A stretch of DNA of 51,828 nucleotides from Peptococcaceae bacterium BICA1-8 (GCA_000802045.1 JUEF01000094.1:1-51828); one strand, 5' to 3'; shown: positions 42,559 to 51,789, counted from the first letter of the stretch. Notes: generated by a model from the letters alone, not told the origin. A program made the numbers and translations.

Positions 42559-43464
42559 TCAGCCCCCCAAAACCAGTATCTCTGGTTCGAGTAATATATT
42601 AAATTTTTGATAAACTTCTCTTTGAACTTTTTCTATTAAAGCTAAAACATCCCTACAAGAAGCCCCTTTCATGTTGACAAAAAAATTAGCATGCTTGTGG
42701 GAAACCTCTACCCCTCCTATTTGCCAGCCCTTTGCGCCAACAGTTTCGATTAACCTACCGGCAGAATCACCGGGCGGGTTTTTAAAAACACTACCAGCAT
42801 TAGGGTATTCCCAAGGCTGGTTTGCTTTACGAAAAGCAAGGTTTTCCTTTATTTTATTTTTAATTTCCACAGGATTCCCCAGCTGTAATTTTAGATTACT
42901 TTCAATTACGATCCATTTATCTGACTTTAGCTTGCTAGACCTATACGTAAAGCCCAAGTCACGTGTATTATAATGGCAAAGCCTACCTCGATAATCCAAA
43001 GCAACCACACTGACAATCACATCTGACATACTGCTCCCGTGGGCTCCAGCATTCATTACTATTGCTCCTCCTACGGTACCAGGAATACCTGCTGCAAATT
43101 CCAAGCCTGTTAATCCTTTAAGGGCAACCTGACTAGCTAAGTAAGGAAGCTTAACTCCCCCTTGTGCACTAACTTCTTCTCCATTTATTTTTAATTTCTT
43201 TAAGCCGCATATATTAATAACTAGACCGCGAATACCTTCATCTTTTACTAAAAGGTTGGAGCCTCCGCCGATTATAGTAATCGGAAGCTTTTCAAAATTA
43301 GCAAATTTCAAAGCCTTCGCTAAATCTTCCCAATCTATTGGAGTGAAAAATATATCGGCAGGCCCTCCAATACGCCAAGTGGTATGCTGGCTCATGGATT
43401 CCGATACATTTATACTTCCCTTTACTTCTCTCTTTAAAGACTGGGCAATTTTATGTAGGTTCAT
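42559..43464 (-). CDS. murB: UDP-N-acetylenolpyruvoylglucosamine reductase MurB (type II)
   Basis: The product is 301 aa. It reduces the MurA product with NADPH and FAD to give UDP-MurNAc. Motifs: TWRIGGPADIFF, IIGGGSNLLVKDEGIRGLVI, GIPGTVGGAIVMNAGAHG and PNAGSVFKNPPG with the catalytic serine. It lacks the extra loop of type I enzymes, fitting type II as in Firmicutes. It lies 13 nt after murC and 3 nt before murA. Confidence 0.96.
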   Translation of the reverse strand: MNLHKIAQSLKREVKGSINVSESMSQHTTWRIGGPADIFFTPIDWEDLAKALKFANFEKLPITIIGGGSNLLVKDEGIRGLVINICGLKKLKINGEEVSAQGGVKLPYLASQVALKGLTGLEFAAGIPGTVGGAIVMNAGAHGSSMSDVIVSVVALDYRGRLCHYNTRDLGFTYRSSKLKSDKWIVIESNLKLQLGNPVEIKNKIKENLAFRKANQPWEYPNAGSVFKNPPGDSAGRLIETVGAKGWQIGGVEVSHKHANFFVNMKGASCRDVLALIEKVQREVYQKFNILLEPEILVLGG

Positions 43465-43477
43465 AATAATTCCCTCT

Positions 43478-44872
43478 CTAAACTGAGGCTAAAGCTTCCT
43501 TTTCTTTCAAGAGAATATCAACTAGGTCAACTCCAACCCGCCAGATATTTCCTGCCCCGAGAGTAATTACTAAATCTCCCGGCTTAACAATTGAAGCTAA
43601 ATAGTTCATGATATCTTTGTACTCTTTAAAATATGCTACATCTGTTTCTGCTGGAAGGTTTTCAACTATATTTTGTGTTGTTACTCCTGGAATCAGTTTC
43701 TCACCTGCTGAATATACCTCATCCAAAATCAATTTATCCGCCATTATAAAGCTTTGACCAAATTCTTTGGCTAAAAATTTAGTCCTTGTATACCTGTGGG
43801 GTTGAAAAATAGCGATAATTCTTCCGTTATGGCTGTTCCTTGCTGCAAGCAGGGTTGCTTTAATTTCTGTTGGGTGATGGGCATAGTCGTCGACAATCTG
43901 AATGTTATTGACCTTTCCGATCAATTGAAAACGTCGTTGTACTCCTTGAAAACTCTTTAAAGCCTTGAGTATCTCCGAGTTTTCTATGCCAAATTCGCCG
44001 CCTACACTTATGGCTGCTAGTGCATTACTTATATTATGCTTACCAGGCACATTAAGTTCCAATTCTCCAATAAAATTTTCTTTATAATAAATTTGTGCCT
44101 TAGTCACTAGCCCTTCATAGACAATATCCCGGGCTGTATAATCAGCACTCTCCGTTAATCCATAAGTAATAAGCTTACCGGGAACATGCTTAGCAAGCTC
44201 TTTAACATATGGATTATCCACACATAATACAGAAAACCCGGTTGGCCCTCCTAAGTCAACAAATTCATTAAATGCCTGAATAATATTTTCTAGTGATCCG
44301 TAATGGTCTAAGTGGTCATCTTCGATATTTGTAATTACTGTCGACCATGGCAAAAGCTTAAGGAAAGAACCATCACTTTCATCGGCCTCTGCGACCAGAT
44401 ATTCACCTCTTCCCAATTTAGCATTTCCGCCGATATCATTTAGCTCTCCTCCAACTACTACCGTTGGGTCAAAATTATTTTTTTCCAGTACCAAGGCAAT
44501 CATGGATGTAGTTGTAGTTTTACCATGGGCTCCAGCGATACAGATTGCTTTTTGATTTTGCATTAATTTTGCAAGCATCTCCGCTCTTTGAATTACAGAG
44601 ATATTTAATTTTTGGGCTTTCTTAACTTCCTCATTTTCTCCAGGTATTGCAGTCGAAACTACTACAGTATCTACACCCTCTACCACATTATCTGCTCTAT
44701 GCCCGGAGTAAACCAAGGCACCATTTTCTTGAAGCCGTTTTGTGGTATCAGTCATATTTAAATCTGAGCCTGATACTTTGTAACCCAAATCTAAAAGAAC
44801 TTTAGCAATACCACTCATTCCGGCACCACCAATACCAATAAAATGAATCCATTCCCGTTTATTAAAGGTCAA
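43478..44872 (-). CDS. murC: UDP-N-acetylmuramate--L-alanine ligase MurC
   Basis: The product is 464 aa. N-terminal Rossmann start HFIGIGGAGMSGIAKVLLDL, the ATP loop GAHGKTTTTSM (about 115-125), EADESDGSF and DDYAHHPTEI are family-specific. It adds the first alanine of the stem peptide. It heads the murC-murB-murA unit, behind a possible promoter at 44962-44990. Confidence 0.97.
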   Translation of the reverse strand: MTFNKREWIHFIGIGGAGMSGIAKVLLDLGYKVSGSDLNMTDTTKRLQENGALVYSGHRADNVVEGVDTVVVSTAIPGENEEVKKAQKLNISVIQRAEMLAKLMQNQKAICIAGAHGKTTTTSMIALVLEKNNFDPTVVVGGELNDIGGNAKLGRGEYLVAEADESDGSFLKLLPWSTVITNIEDDHLDHYGSLENIIQAFNEFVDLGGPTGFSVLCVDNPYVKELAKHVPGKLITYGLTESADYTARDIVYEGLVTKAQIYYKENFIGELELNVPGKHNISNALAAISVGGEFGIENSEILKALKSFQGVQRRFQLIGKVNNIQIVDDYAHHPTEIKATLLAARNSHNGRIIAIFQPHRYTRTKFLAKEFGQSFIMADKLILDEVYSAGEKLIPGVTTQNIVENLPAETDVAYFKEYKDIMNYLASIVKPGDLVITLGAGNIWRVGVDLVDILLKEKEALASV

Positions 44873-44961
44873 AGTCCTTCAACTCCTTCCAGCCATTCTA
44901 GTGCAAATAAAGAAAAACCTAAAGCGGGTTATGTTCTTTACTTTATATGCAAGACTAGTAA

Positions 44962-44990
44962 ATTATGTTACTACATGTAAACTTGTCCAA
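44962..44990 (-). promoter_or_regulatory. Possible promoter for murC-murB-murA
   Basis: On the minus strand TTGGAC (44990-44985), 17 bp, CATAAT (44967-44962), about 90 nt before murC. The 290-bp murG-murC gap has no gene, and a separate start here would explain it. Confidence 0.45.
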
Positions 44991-45162
44991 GTTTTTAGTA
45001 AAGAGCAGCCTTAAATTGGCTGCCGATCATTAATAGTATAAACAAAATTTTACCCGGATAATATGCTAGAAAAAGTAAAACTAAATAATATTTATTGCAC
45101 CTATTTAAATTCCATCAATTAACATCTTATCCAATAATTAATGCTTGCATTTTATTAAAATA

Positions 45163-46275
45163 TTACTTCCTAATAGTTGCTACCTCTTCTAGAACTTTCA
45201 TTATTTTCGCCATTGAATCAGGATTTCCTGCTTTTTTTGTATTTATCGACATTTTCTTTAAAAATTGAAGATTACCTATCAAATTGTTTATTGCCTCTAA
45301 AAGGTTTTTTCCGTTTAAATTTTTATCTAACAGCATTTGTGCACCCTCCCTTTCTACTAAGGAACGCGCATTATATTCTTGATGATTTTCTGCTGCAAAT
45401 GGATAAGGAATCAAAATTGCAGGTAGGCCTATTGCTGTTATCTCTGCAATAAATGTCGCACCCGCCCGGCCAACACATAAATCAGCAGCGTTAAGCCCAT
45501 ACTCCATTTCATAAATATATGGTCTGAGAATAACATTTCCATATTCTTCCACATTTATACCTTTGAAGGCCAACTGCTGAACCATTTCATTATAACCCTG
45601 TTCTCCAGTAACATGAATAATCTGCAGATTTGGCATCTTTAAAAGCTGAGGATAAATAGCTAAAAAAGCATTATTTATGCTTTTTGCCCCTCTACTTCCT
45701 CCACTTACCAGTAAAGTTAATTTTCCGGTTTCTAGTTTAAAATGCTTTAAAGCTTCCTCCCTAGTTACCTGGAAAATTTCTTCTCTAACGGGTAAACCAG
45801 TTAAAACTACTTTTCTAGTGTCAGAGAAGTATTTTTCTGATTCAGGAAAAGTAATCATAATTTTATTTACAAGCCTAGCCAGTGTTTTATTAGTCAACCC
45901 TGGCAAAGCATTTTGTTCGTGAATAACAGTAGGGATATTCAAAAGAGACCCTGCTAAAACTACAGGGCCACATACATAACCCCCTGTACCAACTATTAGC
46001 TGAGGATTATATTTCTTTATTATATTTAAAGCCTGAGTGCCACCCTGCAAGGCTTTTAGACCAACCCGCAAAGTCTGCCAAGAGAACTTGCGCTGCCAGC
46101 CTTCAACCTCAATAATTCGAAAAGGTATGCCTGCTTCCGGAACAATTTTAGCTTCTAGGCCTCTACTGGTCCCTACATAAAGGACTTCTCCCCCATTATT
46201 TACAATATTTTTAGCTAAAGCAAGGGCAGGATAAACATGACCGCCTGTCCCCCCACCCGCAAAAAGAACTCTCAT
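45163..46275 (-). CDS. murG: Lipid II-forming glycosyltransferase MurG
   Basis: The product is 370 aa. It transfers GlcNAc from UDP-GlcNAc to lipid I on the inner membrane face. The first G-loop FAGGGTGGHVYPALA (about 4-18), HEQNALPGLTN, the G-loop SGGSRGAKSIN and the donor-site AGATFIAEITAIGLPAILIPYP are intact. The gene follows ftsW across a repeat-rich 176-bp gap. Confidence 0.97.
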   Translation of the reverse strand: MRVLFAGGGTGGHVYPALALAKNIVNNGGEVLYVGTSRGLEAKIVPEAGIPFRIIEVEGWQRKFSWQTLRVGLKALQGGTQALNIIKKYNPQLIVGTGGYVCGPVVLAGSLLNIPTVIHEQNALPGLTNKTLARLVNKIMITFPESEKYFSDTRKVVLTGLPVREEIFQVTREEALKHFKLETGKLTLLVSGGSRGAKSINNAFLAIYPQLLKMPNLQIIHVTGEQGYNEMVQQLAFKGINVEEYGNVILRPYIYEMEYGLNAADLCVGRAGATFIAEITAIGLPAILIPYPFAAENHQEYNARSLVEREGAQMLLDKNLNGKNLLEAINNLIGNLQFLKKMSINTKKAGNPDSMAKIMKVLEEVATIRK

Positions 46276-46290
46276 TAATATTCACCTCTT

Positions 46291-46330
46291 TCGTCGGTTC
46301 GTCAGTTCGTCAACTCGTCTTTTCGTTTAT
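46291..46330. repeat. Tandem 8-bp TCGTCNNT repeats
   Basis: Five consecutive octamers: TCGTCGGT, TCGTCAGT, TCGTCAAC, TCGTCTTT, TCGTTTAT. They sit just upstream of murG. A cluster of GACGA-type units (46410-46446) lies in opposite orientation on the other side of the dispersed element, so the two arms may pair. Confidence 0.8.
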
Positions 46331-46335
46331 AGGAT

Positions 46336-46401
46336 CAATCGGCGGCACGATGGCACGTCAAGAAAGCTAGACATTCATGCTAACACGTCTTTCCTAGTCA
46401 C
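46336..46401. repeat. Dispersed intergenic element, copy 1 (ftsW-murG gap)
   Basis: About 65 bp with the landmarks CACGATGGCACG, GTCAAGAAA, GCTAGACATTCATG and CTAGTCAC, which recur in the same order at 49198-49270. It is bounded by the TCGTC array on one side and a TAGACGA array (46410-46446) on the other. No coding potential. Confidence 0.8.
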
Positions 46402-46409
46402 TTTTGTTT

Positions 46410-46446
46410 AGACGATAGACGAATAGACGATAAAGCGAATAGACGC
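46410..46446. repeat. TAGACGA-type short repeats
   Basis: Units GATAGACGA, ATAGACGATAAAGCG and AATAGACGC in series, directly downstream of ftsW. They are roughly the complement of the TCGTC array at 46291. Confidence 0.7.
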
Positions 46447-46451
46447 ATAAC

Positions 46452-47549
46452 TCACTTCTGCGCATACCTGGAAATATTCAAGAGTATCCCTACACCTATT
46501 AAGGAAATGGTTAGGGACGAACCGCCGTAGCTGACAAAAGGTAGAGTAATACCCGTAACCGGGAGAGCTCCAGTCACTACTCCCATATTAATAACTGATT
46601 GGACTGCAATAATACTAGTGAGTCCAACTGCCAGCAACGAACCAAAACGATCAGGCGCATAGAGGGCAATCCGATAGCCTCTCCAAATAAATAGAAAAAA
46701 AAGTGAAATAACCAAAACTATTCCAATAAAACCCAACTCTTCACCAATAATGGCAAAAATAAAATCGGTATGCCGTTCCGGCAGGTATAGAAACTTCTGA
46801 CGACTATTGCCTAAACCTATGCCGAAAAGCCACCCTGACCCTAATGCATAAAGAGATTGTACTGTTTGATAACCCTCATTACTAGCTGTTTCAAAGGGCT
46901 TTAAATATCCAATTATTCTTTTCAACCGATAGGGCTCTTGGTAAATTAAGCCAGCTATACCCGCCAACCCTGTAATAGCTAAACCTGTTAAATGAGATAT
47001 TCGAGCCCCAGCAGCAATAAACATACAAAATGCGGTACCAGCAACAGCGATAGTAGTTCCCAAATCAGGCTGTTTCAATAAAAGACCAGCTACAACTGCT
47101 AAAATAAGCAAATATGAAAAAAACCCTTTTACATTCTTTATCTGCTCTGTATTTATACTCATAAGCCGGGCGAAGAAAAACACTACGGCTAGTTTTATAA
47201 TTTCAGAGGGGGCAAAGACGAAAGAGCCTACTCCTAACCATCTGCTTGATCCTTTAACCTCAACTCCTACACCGGGAACTAAAACCAAAGCTAATAAAAC
47301 CAAGTTTATGATGAAACCGGTTATAATTAACTTTTTAGTCTTATAATAATCTAAATTCATAAAGAAAAACATGGCAATAATGCCCAATCCGGACCACCTA
47401 ATCTGCCTTTTCAAAAAATAATAGGGATCATCATAATAAAGCATAGCGTGGTAGGAGCTGGCACTTAAAACCATGATCACACCAATACTCAATAACAGGA
47501 AGGTTGTCAAAAAAAGTACGAGATCAGGCTGCTTTTTTTTGAAGCTCAC
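46452..47549 (-). CDS. ftsW: SEDS peptidoglycan polymerase FtsW/SpoVE
   Basis: The product is 365 aa with about ten membrane segments. SEDS hallmarks: KGSSRWLGVGSFVFAPSEIIKLA, KQPDLGTTIA, HTDFIFAIIGEELGFIG and the final PFVSYGGSSL. It polymerises lipid II with a class B PBP partner; in spore formers this locus is often called spoVE. It starts a few nt after murD. No pbpB lies next to it. Confidence 0.93.
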   Translation of the reverse strand: MSFKKKQPDLVLFLTTFLLLSIGVIMVLSASSYHAMLYYDDPYYFLKRQIRWSGLGIIAMFFFMNLDYYKTKKLIITGFIINLVLLALVLVPGVGVEVKGSSRWLGVGSFVFAPSEIIKLAVVFFFARLMSINTEQIKNVKGFFSYLLILAVVAGLLLKQPDLGTTIAVAGTAFCMFIAAGARISHLTGLAITGLAGIAGLIYQEPYRLKRIIGYLKPFETASNEGYQTVQSLYALGSGWLFGIGLGNSRQKFLYLPERHTDFIFAIIGEELGFIGIVLVISLFFLFIWRGYRIALYAPDRFGSLLAVGLTSIIAVQSVINMGVVTGALPVTGITLPFVSYGGSSLTISLIGVGILLNISRYAQK

Positions 47550-47553
47550 CCTG

Positions 47554-48912
47554 TCACCCCCTCAATTGTAGTACAAGTTCCTTAAAGACATTGCCCCGCT
47601 CCTCAAAATTATCAAACATATCAAAGCTGGCACAGGCAGGTGAAAGTAAAACTATATCTCCTAAAACCGCCAAACTGTAAGCTTTTTTTACTGCCTCTTG
47701 ATAATCAGCAGCTTCATGGATATTAATAAAACCTTTTTCTAATACAGCATTTTTTATTTCTGGTGCAGCTTCACCTACTAAGACTAATTCTTTAACCTTT
47801 TCTTTTACTCTCGCCGCAAATTCAAAAAAGTCACTGCCTTTATTCTTGCCGCCAGCTATTAAGACCAAGGGCTCATTAAAAGCCTCTAATGCTTTTATAC
47901 TTGCATCCGGATTGGTCCCTTTAGAATCATTTATGAATTTTATGCCCTTTAGTTCAGTCACTAATTCTAGTCTATGGGGGACGCCTGGAAAGTTAACAAG
48001 TGTCTTTTTAATCTCCTCAGGCTGTAGTCCTAAAATATATGCTGCTGTAATTGCAGCCATAGCATTTTCTAAATTATGATTACCTTTAATACTAATTTCA
48101 GCAGGTTTACAAATGGGGACAGGTCCTTCACCAATATTGATTACTAGGTTACCCTCAAGTACATATATTCCTTCTTCTAATTTATTCTTCCTGCTAAAAA
48201 ATATCACATGACTTTTAGCCCCGATAGATAATTTTTTTACTAAAGGATCGTCATAATTAAGGATAAGGATATCTTCTTCTTCCTGATTTTTATAAATTTG
48301 GGCTTTAATAGACCTATAAGCATCCATAGTTCCATGACGGTCTAAGTGGTCAGGCGTTATATTTAAAATTATGGCAACCCTCGGTTTAAAATCAATAATA
48401 CCTTCTAATTGAAAGCTGCTAACCTCCGCAACAATTAAATCTTGTGCTGTCAGTTCTTCAACATAAGAAATAAGGGGTAGACCAATATTACCACCTATGA
48501 CAACATTCCTGCCGCTATCTTGAAAAAGCTGTCCAACTAAAGCAGTAGTAGTGGTTTTTCCGTTTGTCCCCGTTACTGCAATAACTGGTGCTCGGGTAAA
48601 TCTATAAGCTAGTTCTAATTCACTAAGAACGGGAATTTGATTTTGAGCCGCTTCTACCAGGGGTGGAATTGTTAAAGGTATTCCGGGACTAACCACGATA
48701 AAATCAGGATTAATTTTTTTTACATTGGGCTGCTCACCCCAAATTGTTTTAATTCCTAAAATCTCTACCTCTTTTTGGACATTTTTCATAGCATCACCTG
48801 ATTTTACATCAGTTAATATCACCTGAGCTCCATGATCGCTTAAAAATTTGCTAGCAGCGATTCCACTTCTGGCAGCTCCCATTATCAGAACCTTTTGACC
48901 TCTGACGTCCAT
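47554..48912 (-). CDS. murD: UDP-N-acetylmuramoyl-L-alanine--D-glutamate ligase MurD
   Basis: The product is 452 aa. It adds D-glutamate to the stem peptide. The ATP loop VTGTNGKTTTTALVG (about 107-121), GNIGLPL, EVSSFQLEG, NITPDHLDRHG and NDSKGTNPDA are present. I choose ATG 48912 over an upstream TTG (48927) because GGGGGTT sits before it. murF and mraY are the preceding genes across a 394-bp gap. Confidence 0.96.
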   Translation of the reverse strand: MDVRGQKVLIMGAARSGIAASKFLSDHGAQVILTDVKSGDAMKNVQKEVEILGIKTIWGEQPNVKKINPDFIVVSPGIPLTIPPLVEAAQNQIPVLSELELAYRFTRAPVIAVTGTNGKTTTTALVGQLFQDSGRNVVIGGNIGLPLISYVEELTAQDLIVAEVSSFQLEGIIDFKPRVAIILNITPDHLDRHGTMDAYRSIKAQIYKNQEEEDILILNYDDPLVKKLSIGAKSHVIFFSRKNKLEEGIYVLEGNLVINIGEGPVPICKPAEISIKGNHNLENAMAAITAAYILGLQPEEIKKTLVNFPGVPHRLELVTELKGIKFINDSKGTNPDASIKALEAFNEPLVLIAGGKNKGSDFFEFAARVKEKVKELVLVGEAAPEIKNAVLEKGFINIHEAADYQEAVKKAYSLAVLGDIVLLSPACASFDMFDNFEERGNVFKELVLQLRG

Positions 48913-48930
48913 ATATTTAACCCCCAAATT

Positions 48931-48967
48931 TAGTTACTAGTTACTGGTGACTAGTGACTAGTAATAA
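48931..48967. repeat. GACTAG-type tandem repeats, copy 1
   Basis: TAGTTACT, AGTTACTGGT, GACTAGT and GACTAGT in series. Related arrays lie at 49262-49297 (opposite orientation) and 51676-51710 (same orientation). Confidence 0.8.
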
Positions 48968-49100
48968 CACCTTTAAAGTCACCTTGCCTGTAATCAGATA
49001 CACATAACGCAAGTGTTTAACCACGGGCCCCTTCGGGGCACACGCATAAACACAGATTATAAATTTTAATACAATTCTTGGTTAGCTTAGGAAATTTGTC

Positions 49101-49168
49101 GATGCATCCCTTGAGCTAGACCTTTGAGCAGATGCATCCTGTAATTTTCACTTGCATCGGATGCATCC
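49101..49168. repeat. Three GATGCATCC repeats
   Basis: Copies at 49101-49109, 49131-49139 and 49160-49168, each a perfect or near-perfect palindrome (GGATGCATCC), spaced about 30 bp. They could be protein-binding sites or part of the repeat mosaic. Confidence 0.6.
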
Positions 49169-49197
49169 TAATATCTCAACCCAATAGCTTATTACCT

Positions 49198-49270
49198 TAA
49201 TCAGCGACACGATGGCACGGTAGCACGTCAAGAAAAGCTAGACATTCATGACACACGCCTTTACTAGTCA
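49198..49270. repeat. Dispersed intergenic element, copy 2 (mraY-murD gap)
   Basis: The same landmarks as 46336-46401 in the same order, with an extra 8 bp (GGTAGCAC) that looks like local duplication. It is bounded on the right by CTAGTCACCAGTCACCAG repeats. Confidence 0.8.
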
Positions 49271-49297
49271 CCAGTCACCAGCCACTAGCCACTTGAC
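49262..49297. repeat. GACTAG-type tandem repeats, copy 2 (inverted)
   Basis: CTAGTCACCAGTCACC, AGCCACTAGCCACT: the reverse complement of the unit at 48931 and 51676, with one variant base. Confidence 0.75.
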
Positions 49298-49306
49298 CCT
49301 TAAAAT

Positions 49307-50272
49307 TCACCCAATAGTAAAATCATGTACCATTAATCCTAGAACAACAAAAATAGCGGCGGCAGTCCAAAAGGTAAAGACTACCTTTTGCTCTGACCAG
49401 CCTTTTAATTCATAATGATGATGTAGGGGACTCATTAAGAAAACCCTTTGACCCGTTAACTTAAAAGAAATAACTTGAATAATAACCGATAAAGTCTCTA
49501 TAACGTAAACCGCTCCTAAGATAGGAAGTAAAAGTTCGGTTTTGGTTAAAACAGCCAAACCTGTAATAGCACCGCCTAAGGCTAGCGAACCCGTATCTCC
49601 CATAAATATTCGAGCGGGATAAACATTAAAAAACAAAAAACCAAGACAGCTCCCAACTAGGGCAGCACTAAAAACAGTAATACTAAAAAGTTGTTGAGTA
49701 AAACCAATAAGAACATAGCCTAAGGCAACAAAAAGAGTTATCCCAGCGGCTAATCCATCCAAGCCATCAGTCAAGTTAACAGCATTGGTTGTACCAATAG
49801 TTATAAAGATAACAAAAGGCAGATAAGCCCAGCCTAAATTTAGACTACTCCCTGAAAAAGGGATTACTAAATCTGTCCCCCGACCCAAATAATTGACGGC
49901 AACCCAGGCTAGAATACTAGCCAATATAAACTGACCTAATATCTTATCCCTAGCTTTTAAGCCCAGAGACCTTTTTTTTATAATTTTAATATAATCATCA
50001 ATAAAACCAATAAGTCCATAACCTAAAGTAAATAATAATAGGACATACGTAACTAAACTATCTTTAGCGATAAAAACTGTACCCAAGGTTAAACTGAAAA
50101 AAAACATTACTCCCCCCATAGTGGGGGTACCCTGTTTAACTAAATGCCTTTTAGGTCCATCATCACGCACACTTTGTCCAAATCTGAACCGTCTTAGGGC
50201 TGGAATAAGTAAGGGCCCGATAATTAAACATACTGCCGTACTGATTATTAATGCTATTAGTACTTCTTTCAC
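49307..50272 (-). CDS. mraY: Phospho-N-acetylmuramoyl-pentapeptide-transferase MraY
   Basis: The product is 321 aa with ten membrane segments. It makes lipid I from UDP-MurNAc-pentapeptide and undecaprenyl phosphate. Catalytic Asp pair in GLIGFIDDYIKI, NAVNLTDGLDGLA and the MGDTGSLALGG motif are intact, with PLHHHYELKGW near the C-terminus. It starts 6 nt after murF. Confidence 0.97.
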   Translation of the reverse strand: MKEVLIALIISTAVCLIIGPLLIPALRRFRFGQSVRDDGPKRHLVKQGTPTMGGVMFFFSLTLGTVFIAKDSLVTYVLLLFTLGYGLIGFIDDYIKIIKKRSLGLKARDKILGQFILASILAWVAVNYLGRGTDLVIPFSGSSLNLGWAYLPFVIFITIGTTNAVNLTDGLDGLAAGITLFVALGYVLIGFTQQLFSITVFSAALVGSCLGFLFFNVYPARIFMGDTGSLALGGAITGLAVLTKTELLLPILGAVYVIETLSVIIQVISFKLTGQRVFLMSPLHHHYELKGWSEQKVVFTFWTAAAIFVVLGLMVHDFTIG

Positions 50273-50278
50273 TCTTGT

Positions 50279-51658
50279 TCACCTCATCAATCCCTGCACA
50301 ATTGCTTCCATCTTCATTCCTCTACTACCTTTAACCAGTATTAAATCAGTGGGAATTATTATCCTCTTTAAATATTCTAATGCGGTTATATTATCATTAA
50401 AGAATTTGATCTTTTCTGCCTTCATTCCTGATTGAATAGCACCTTGACCAATAAGTTGCCCAAGCTTACCTACAGCCACTAATAAATCTACATTCTCTTG
50501 GTAAGCTATTTGTCCCATATGGTAATGTTCTGATTCTTCATAGATTCCAAGCTCATACATATCACCCAGAACGGCTATTTTTCTCTCGCCCGGCATGCTA
50601 ACGAGTACCTTTATAGCCGCCTCCATGGATGAAGGGTTAGCATTGTATGTATCATTTATTATTTTAGCTCCTTGGGGAGCTTCTTCGATTTGTAAGCGCA
50701 TAGCAGTCAATTCTATATTAGCTAAACCTCTTTGAATTTCTTCCCAATTTATATCTAAACTCCTAGCTATACCAATGGCAGCTAAAGCATTTAAGATATT
50801 ATGTTCACCCGGAATACTAAGTTCAATTTCCTGAGTATCACCTGCAAAGTGAACTTTGAACCTACTACCTTTCTCTCCTAGATAGTGTATATCTCCTGCC
50901 CAGATATCAGCATCTGAGTCTAAACCAAACCAGATAACCGCCCCTTGACATTTCTCAAGCCAGGGTTTTAATAGCTGTCTATCCTTACAGTTTAAAAGGA
51001 CAGATCCCTGAGAAGGTATAAAATCCAACAGTTCTGCTTTCGCTTGAGCAATTCTCTCCTGGGACCCTAAAAGTTCAGCATGAACCTGACCAATGTTAGT
51101 AATAATACCATGGGTTGGCTGAGCCATTTTACATAAGAAGGAGACTTGCCCTAGACCCCGCATACCCATTTCTAATACTAAGGCTTCATGTTCTTTACTT
51201 ATAATGCACAAGGTCAAGGGGAGTCCAAGCTCATTATTATAATTTCCCTCAGTTTTTACTGTGTTGAATTTCTCCTGTAGAACACTAAACACCATATCCT
51301 TTGTTGTAGTTTTTCCAGTACTACCTGTTACTGCGATTACAGGAAACATCATATTCTGTCTAATCAATTTAGCTAAATCCTGTAAAAACCTTATAGTATC
51401 TTCACAAATTAATAGGTTTTTATCCAGCTGTTCTTCGACTGCACTTATATCGGAAATTACTGCTCCTACTGCACCATTAGCTAGTGCAGCATCGACATAA
51501 TGATGACCGTCTGCATTTTCCCCTTTGATGGCAAAAAAGAGATCGCCCTCTTTAACCTTACGGCTATCAATGGCTACGCCCAAAGGAATAACTTTTGGAG
51601 CACCATTATAGCGACCACCTAAAAATTTAGCTAGGTTTTGCATAGTCAGATTTAACAA
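50279..51658 (-). CDS. murF: UDP-N-acetylmuramoyl-tripeptide--D-alanyl-D-alanine ligase MurF
   Basis: The product is 459 aa. It adds D-Ala-D-Ala to the stem peptide. Uridine-binding DSRKVKEGDLFFAIKGENADGH, the ATP loop VTGSTGKTTTKDM (about 110-122), NYNNELGLPL, the MGMRGLGQ segment and NDTYNANPSSM are family markers. murE would be expected upstream, just outside the window. Complete; the ATG lies 170 nt from the right edge. Confidence 0.96.
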   Translation of the reverse strand: MLNLTMQNLAKFLGGRYNGAPKVIPLGVAIDSRKVKEGDLFFAIKGENADGHHYVDAALANGAVGAVISDISAVEEQLDKNLLICEDTIRFLQDLAKLIRQNMMFPVIAVTGSTGKTTTKDMVFSVLQEKFNTVKTEGNYNNELGLPLTLCIISKEHEALVLEMGMRGLGQVSFLCKMAQPTHGIITNIGQVHAELLGSQERIAQAKAELLDFIPSQGSVLLNCKDRQLLKPWLEKCQGAVIWFGLDSDADIWAGDIHYLGEKGSRFKVHFAGDTQEIELSIPGEHNILNALAAIGIARSLDINWEEIQRGLANIELTAMRLQIEEAPQGAKIINDTYNANPSSMEAAIKVLVSMPGERKIAVLGDMYELGIYEESEHYHMGQIAYQENVDLLVAVGKLGQLIGQGAIQSGMKAEKIKFFNDNITALEYLKRIIIPTDLILVKGSRGMKMEAIVQGLMR

Positions 51659-51675
51659 TGTATTTCACCTCGAAA

Positions 51676-51710
51676 TTAGTTACTGGTGACTAGTGGCTAG
51701 TGGCTAGTTT
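51676..51710. repeat. GACTAG/GGCTAG-type tandem repeats, copy 3
   Basis: TTAGTTACTGGT, GACTAGT, GGCTAGT, GGCTAGT: consecutive 7-mers just upstream of murF. Confidence 0.8.
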
Positions 51711-51737
51711 ATTGTAATCTCTTGGTTTTCGTACCTG

Positions 51738-51765
51738 GTGTTCAGTGTTCAGAGTCCAGTGTTCA
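51738..51765. repeat. GTGTTCAG-type short tandem repeats
   Basis: GTGTTCA, GTGTTCAGA, GTCCA, GTGTTCA follow one another. Another unrelated simple repeat in the same intergenic space. Confidence 0.7.
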
Positions 51766-51789
51766 AAAAAACGCTGTAGAATAGTAATT

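Larger units (their letters stand above)
48913..49306. other. Repeat-rich 394-bp gap between mraY and murD
   Basis: No gene is visible. It holds ACTAGTGACTAG repeats at 48931-48967 and their inverted counterpart at 49262-49297, three copies of GATGCATCC (49101, 49131, 49160), a GCCCC-TTC-GGGGC hairpin (about 49028-49039) and copy 2 of the dispersed element. The mirrored outer repeats give it the look of a small non-autonomous insertion. Confidence 0.65.
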
